64,000 nt of DNA, from NCBI GenBank assembly GCA_001898185.1, contig MKTI01000006.1, forward strand, positions 682,001 through 746,000. Direction: 5' to 3'. Positions 60,994-64,000 of this stretch are shown one piece after another; position 1 is the first letter of the stretch; each line of letters starts with the position of its first letter. Both the position numbers and the translations under genes were made by a program. The DNA is from Cellulomonas sp. 73-145 (GTDB taxonomy: Bacteria; Actinomycetota; Actinomycetes; Actinomycetales; Cellulomonadaceae). The notes beneath the pieces were generated by a model. That model worked only from the letters and a program-made list of their open reading frames with translations, did not search any database and had not been told where the DNA came from.

Positions 60994-62829
60994 TCAGCCC
61001 TCCAGCGCGGCGAGCAGCCCGGCGCCGTACCGCTCGAGCTTCGCAGCCCCGACCCCGCCGATCCCGGCCAGCTCGTCCAGGTCCGCCGGCCGCCGCGTCA
61101 CCACGTCCCGCAGCGTGGCGTCGTGGAACACGACGTACGCCGGCACGCCCTGCTCCTTGGCCACCCCGGCCCGCCACGCACGCAGCCGCTCGAACACCGC
61201 CTGCGCCTCGTCGTCCAGCTCCGGCACCCCCGTGCCGCCGGCCCGGGCCCCCGCGGCGTCGCCCCGCGCCCGCGACCGACCCGCCCGAGGCGCCTCCCGC
61301 CGCAGCCGTACCTCGCGCTCACCACGCAGCACGTCGGCGCTGCCGTCGGTCAGCCGCAGGGTGCCGTACCCGTCCGTGTCCACGGACAGCAGCTCCGCGG
61401 CCAGCAGCTGTCGCACCACGCCCCGCCACTCGACGTCCGACAGGTCCCCGCCGATGCCGAACGTCGACAGCTCACCGTGACCCAGGCTGCGCACCCGCTC
61501 GGTCTCCTTGCCGCGCAGGATGTCCACCACGTGCCCGACGCCGTACCGCTGCCCCCGCTGCTCGAGCCGGACCACGGTGGACAGCAGCTTCTGGGCCGGC
61601 ACCGTCCCGTCCCACGTCTCGGGTGGGGCCAGGCACGTGTCGCAGTTGCCGCACGGCTCCGACGCCTGCCCGAAGTACGAGAGCAGCTGCACGCGCCGGC
61701 AGTCGGCCGTCTCGCAGAGCGCCAGCATCGCGTCGAGGTGCTGGGTCAGCCGCCGCCGGTGGGCGGCGTCCCCCTCGGAGCCGTCGATCAGCCGCCGCTG
61801 CTGCACCACGTCGGCCAGCCCGTACGCCAGCCACGCGGTGGACGGCAGCCCGTCACGTCCGGCCCGCCCGGTCTCCTGGTAGTACCCCTCGACGGACTTG
61901 GGCAGGTCCAGGTGCGCGACGAACCGCACGTCCGGCTTGTCGATGCCCATACCGAACGCGATGGTCGCCACCATCACCAGACCGTCCTCGCGCAGGAACC
62001 GTGCCTGGTTGCGCGCCCGCACCGTCCGGTCCAGCCCCGCGTGGTACGGCAGTGCGGCGACGCCCTGCCCGACGAGGAACTCCGCCGTCTGCTCCACCGA
62101 CGCCCTGGTCAGGCAGTAGACGATGCCCGAGTCCCCGGCGTGCTCGGTCCGCAGCAGCTGCAGCAGCTGGGCCCGCGGGTTGTCCTTCGGCACGATCCGG
62201 TACCGGATGTTGGGCCGGTCGAAGCTCGCGACGAAGTCCCGCGCCTCACCGAGGGACAGCCGCTGCCGGATCTCCGCGTGCGTGGCGGCCGTCGCCGTGG
62301 CCGTCAGGGCGACCCGCGGCACGTCCGGCCACCGCTCGTGCAGCAGCGACAGCTGCAGGTAGTCCGGCCGGAAGTCGTGCCCCCACTGGGACACGCAGTG
62401 CGCCTCGTCGATGGCGAACAGCGCCACTCGTCCGCGGTCGAGCAGGTCGAGCGTGTCCGGCGCGGTCAGCCGCTCCGGTGCGAGGTACAGCAGGTCGAGC
62501 TCACCGGCCAGGAACGCCCGCTCGGTGTCCCGGCGAGCCGTCGGGTCCTGCGTCGAGTTGAGGAACCCCGCCCGCACCCCGAGTGCGGACAGGGCGTCCA
62601 CCTGGTCCTGCATCAGGGCGATCAGCGGGGAGACGACGACGCCGGTGCCCTCCCTGACCAGGGACGGGACCTGGTAGCACAGCGACTTGCCGCCGCCGGT
62701 GGGCATCAGCACGATCGCGTCGCCGCCGGCCACGACGTGGTCGATCACCTCGGCCTGGGCGCCGCGGAACTCGTCGTACCCCCACACGGTGCGCAGCACG
62801 TCGAGCGGGGTCTGCGACGTCAGCTGCAC
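60994..62829 (-). CDS. recQ: ATP-dependent DNA helicase RecQ
   Basis: 611 residues. SF2 helicase core with '[10 protein letters not shown]' (Q-like), Walker A MPTGGGKS at 42-49, Asp141-Glu-Ala-His144, '[14 protein letters not shown]' and '[41 protein letters not shown]'. A zinc-binding/winged-helix RQC region ('[28 protein letters not shown]') and a C-terminal HRDC domain ('[22 protein letters not shown]') follow, joined by an Arg/Ala-rich linker. Unwinds recombination intermediates. GTG 62829 has a TAGGGT box six bases upstream. Confidence 0.96.
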   Translation of the reverse strand: MQLTSQTPLDVLRTVWGYDEFRGAQAEVIDHVVAGGDAIVLMPTGGGKSLCYQVPSLVREGTGVVVSPLIALMQDQVDALSALGVRAGFLNSTQDPTARRDTERAFLAGELDLLYLAPERLTAPDTLDLLDRGRVALFAIDEAHCVSQWGHDFRPDYLQLSLLHERWPDVPRVALTATATAATHAEIRQRLSLGEARDFVASFDRPNIRYRIVPKDNPRAQLLQLLRTEHAGDSGIVYCLTRASVEQTAEFLVGQGVAALPYHAGLDRTVRARNQARFLREDGLVMVATIAFGMGIDKPDVRFVAHLDLPKSVEGYYQETGRAGRDGLPSTAWLAYGLADVVQQRRLIDGSEGDAAHRRRLTQHLDAMLALCETADCRRVQLLSYFGQASEPCGNCDTCLAPPETWDGTVPAQKLLSTVVRLEQRGQRYGVGHVVDILRGKETERVRSLGHGELSTFGIGGDLSDVEWRGVVRQLLAAELLSVDTDGYGTLRLTDGSADVLRGEREVRLRREAPRAGRSRARGDAAGARAGGTGVPELDDEAQAVFERLRAWRAGVAKEQGVPAYVVFHDATLRDVVTRRPADLDELAGIGGVGAAKLERYGAGLLAALEG

Positions 62830-62835
62830 CCGCCC

Positions 62836-62841
62836 ACCCTA
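62836..62841 (-). promoter_or_regulatory. -10 hexamer of recQ
   Basis: TAGGGT on the minus strand, six bases before GTG 62829. Confidence 0.6.
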
Positions 62842-62954
62842 CGAGTGACCCCCGACAACGGGACGCCCGGCTGCCCACAGGCCAGGCCCCCGGGCGGCCG
62901 GACCCGTCGGCCATCGTCCGGCCCGACGCCTCCCCGAGCACGCCCGACGGTCCG

Positions 62955-62960
62955 TAGGGT
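62955..62960 (+). promoter_or_regulatory. -10 hexamer of the SDR gene
   Basis: TAGGGT, six bases, then ATG 62967. recQ and this SDR use the same hexamer and spacing on opposite strands, about 110 bases apart. Confidence 0.6.
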
Positions 62961-62966
62961 GGCCGC

Positions 62967-63794
62967 ATGGGTATCGCACTGGTCACCGGCGCGAGCGCCG
63001 GCCTCGGTCTCGAGTTCGCCTGGCAGCTGGCCACCGCGCGGCACGACGTGGTGCTCGTGGCCCGTGACGAGGACCGGCTGCGCCGCCTCGCCGCCCAGCT
63101 CGAGGCGGCCGCGGGTGTGCGTGCCGAGGTGCTCGTCGCGGACCTGTCCGTCCGTGCCGACCTCGAGCGCGTCGCCGACCGGCTGCGTGACGACGCCCGC
63201 CCGGTGGGCCTGCTGGTCAACAACGCCGGCTTCGGGCTGGCGCAGGAGTTCGTCGGCGGCGACGTCGCCCGCGAGGAGTACGCGCTCGACGTGATGGTGC
63301 GCGCCGTCATGGTGCTGTCCCACGCGGCGGCCGAGGCGATGGTCCGACGTGGCCGCGGCGCCATCCTCAACGTGGGATCCGTGGCCGGCCTGCTCGCCTC
63401 CGGCACGTACTCGGCGCACAAGGCCTGGGTCCGCTCGTTCACCGAGGGTCTGGCGGTGGAGCTGCAGGGGACGGGCGTCACCGCCACCGTCGTCCAGCCG
63501 GGCTTCGTGCACACGGAGTTCCACCAGCGCGGCGGCATCGACGTCTCGATGTTCCCGGACGTCACCTTCCTCAACCCGGAGGACGTCGTCGCGGCCGCCC
63601 TGGCCGACGTCCGTCGAGGCGTGGTCCTCTCCACGCCGAGCCTGCGCTACCGGGTCGCGGCCGCGGCAGCACGCATCGCCCCGCGCTCCGCGATCCGTGC
63701 GTTCGGCCGGTACCGCAAGTCCCTGCAGGATGCGGGCGACGGGGCGTCGGAGCAGCGCTCCGGCGACGAGCCCCAGGTGTCCGACCGCTCCTGA
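62967..63794 (+). CDS. Short-chain dehydrogenase/reductase
   Basis: 275 residues, classical SDR of the DltE/YqjQ type. 'ALVTGASAGLGLEFAWQLATARHDVVLVARDEDRL' binds NADP, then 'LLVNNAGFGLAQEF', catalytic Ser in 'AILNVGSVAGLLASG' and Y-S-A-H-K ('GTYSAHKAWVRSFTEGLAVEL'). The tail 'YRVAAAAARIAPRSAIRAFGRY' is amphipathic and may touch the membrane. The substrate is unknown. It has its own leaderless promoter. Confidence 0.92.
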   Translation: MGIALVTGASAGLGLEFAWQLATARHDVVLVARDEDRLRRLAAQLEAAAGVRAEVLVADLSVRADLERVADRLRDDARPVGLLVNNAGFGLAQEFVGGDVAREEYALDVMVRAVMVLSHAAAEAMVRRGRGAILNVGSVAGLLASGTYSAHKAWVRSFTEGLAVELQGTGVTATVVQPGFVHTEFHQRGGIDVSMFPDVTFLNPEDVVAAALADVRRGVVLSTPSLRYRVAAAAARIAPRSAIRAFGRYRKSLQDAGDGASEQRSGDEPQVSDRS

Positions 63795-63837
63795 CGGCCC
63801 CTGCCCGTCCGAAGCCCTCCGACGGACGCCGACACCC

Positions 63838-64000
63838 GTGGTCGACCCGAGCACGCGGTACCTGGTCACGTACGTCGTGCTGGCCGCACTCGTGCTGGTC
63901 GGCGCGGTGCGGGCCGTCCCCCGCTGGGTGGTCCGCCGACGCCTGCGCGCGTGGGCGAAGGCGTGCGGCTGGTGGTACGTGGCGCGCGACGACTCGTGGA
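63838..64000 (+). CDS. Hypothetical membrane-anchored protein, 3'-truncated by the window end
   Basis: Open frame from GTG 63838 to the end (54 codons visible). It opens 'VVDPSTRYLVTYVVLAALVL', one membrane helix (about 7-27), then an Arg/Trp-rich cytosolic start 'PRWVVRRRLRAWAKACGWWY'. This layout is common in actinobacterial membrane proteins of unknown function. No clear ribosome site is visible, and the start could lie at another codon. Confidence 0.6.
   Translation, partial: MVDPSTRYLVTYVVLAALVLVGAVRAVPRWVVRRRLRAWAKACGWWYVARDDSW

Overview
The window is about 64 kb of chromosome from a very GC-rich Gram-positive actinobacterium. dnaX, recR-DUF5063, lysC-asd, WhiB, GlnR, Crp, ClpC and PASTA-PBP genes, GTG starts, many leaderless transcripts and dense coding all point that way. 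The overall gene set suggests Micrococcales, probably Cellulomonadaceae; that placement is inference. I see no prophage, insertion sequence, CRISPR array, rRNA operon or biosynthetic cluster. Most long open frames here are GC-driven shadows of real genes.

Layout. 1-4.9 kb: C1 aminopeptidase tail, dnaX, recR, DUF5063. 4.9-8 kb: an ABC exporter pair and a TauE/SafE-like carrier. 8-12.2 kb: lysC (with an internal beta-subunit start), asd, a DUF2510 membrane protein, a degenerate Fic-like protein and tRNA-Pro(CGG). 12.2-21.5 kb: metallophosphoesterase, PASTA-PBP, WhiB, DUF4177-like, RidA, Crp, RsiG-like, nth, an alpha/beta hydrolase and NhaA. This block resembles the mycobacterial ephE-nth-crp-whiB4-ponA2 neighbourhood. 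21.5-24.6 kb: glnR and a thioredoxin/DUF4395/DsrE thiol-sulfur cluster. 24.7-29.8 kb: quinone-reductase-like enzyme, a 35-residue membrane protein, nitrobindin-like FABP, YgfZ, FUSC-type transporter, DUF2516 and dtd. 29.8-30.9 kb: an unusual 0.5-kb gene-free segment bounded by two near-identical hairpins and carrying DnaA-box-like words. 31-38 kb: macro domain, aminotransferase/LysR pair, a HAD-hydrolase-YdcF operon, thioesterase, TetR/SDR pair. 38-46.3 kb: sirtuin, a DevS-like two-GAF kinase, clpC, amino-acid permease, CBS-GGDEF protein. 46.4-57.8 kb: serine hydrolase, lone ABC ATPase, exported dimethylformamidase-like protein, PutA, GT4 glycosyltransferase and GH92 mannosidase. 58-64 kb: TrmL, aldo/keto reductase, GH13, RecQ, an SDR and a truncated membrane protein.

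How the genes fit together. Most of the window is housekeeping: replication and repair (dnaX, recR, nth, recQ), aspartate-family amino acids (lysC-asd), nitrogen control (glnR), proteostasis (clpC), tRNA maintenance (dtd, trmL, tRNA-Pro) and wall synthesis (PBP). Several small accessory modules sit between them.

The clearest cross-cutting signal is promoter architecture. Eighteen start codons are preceded by a -10-like hexamer (TANNNT or a close variant) exactly six bases upstream, which places the expected transcript start on the A/G of the start codon. I used this spacing to choose starts for several genes. The items most worth follow-up are the DevS-like kinase with a DosR-box-like palindrome and no adjacent regulator, the hairpin-bounded gene-free segment, the TetR/SDR operator, the degenerate Fic and alpha/beta-hydrolase proteins, and the coupled GH92-glycosyltransferase pair.
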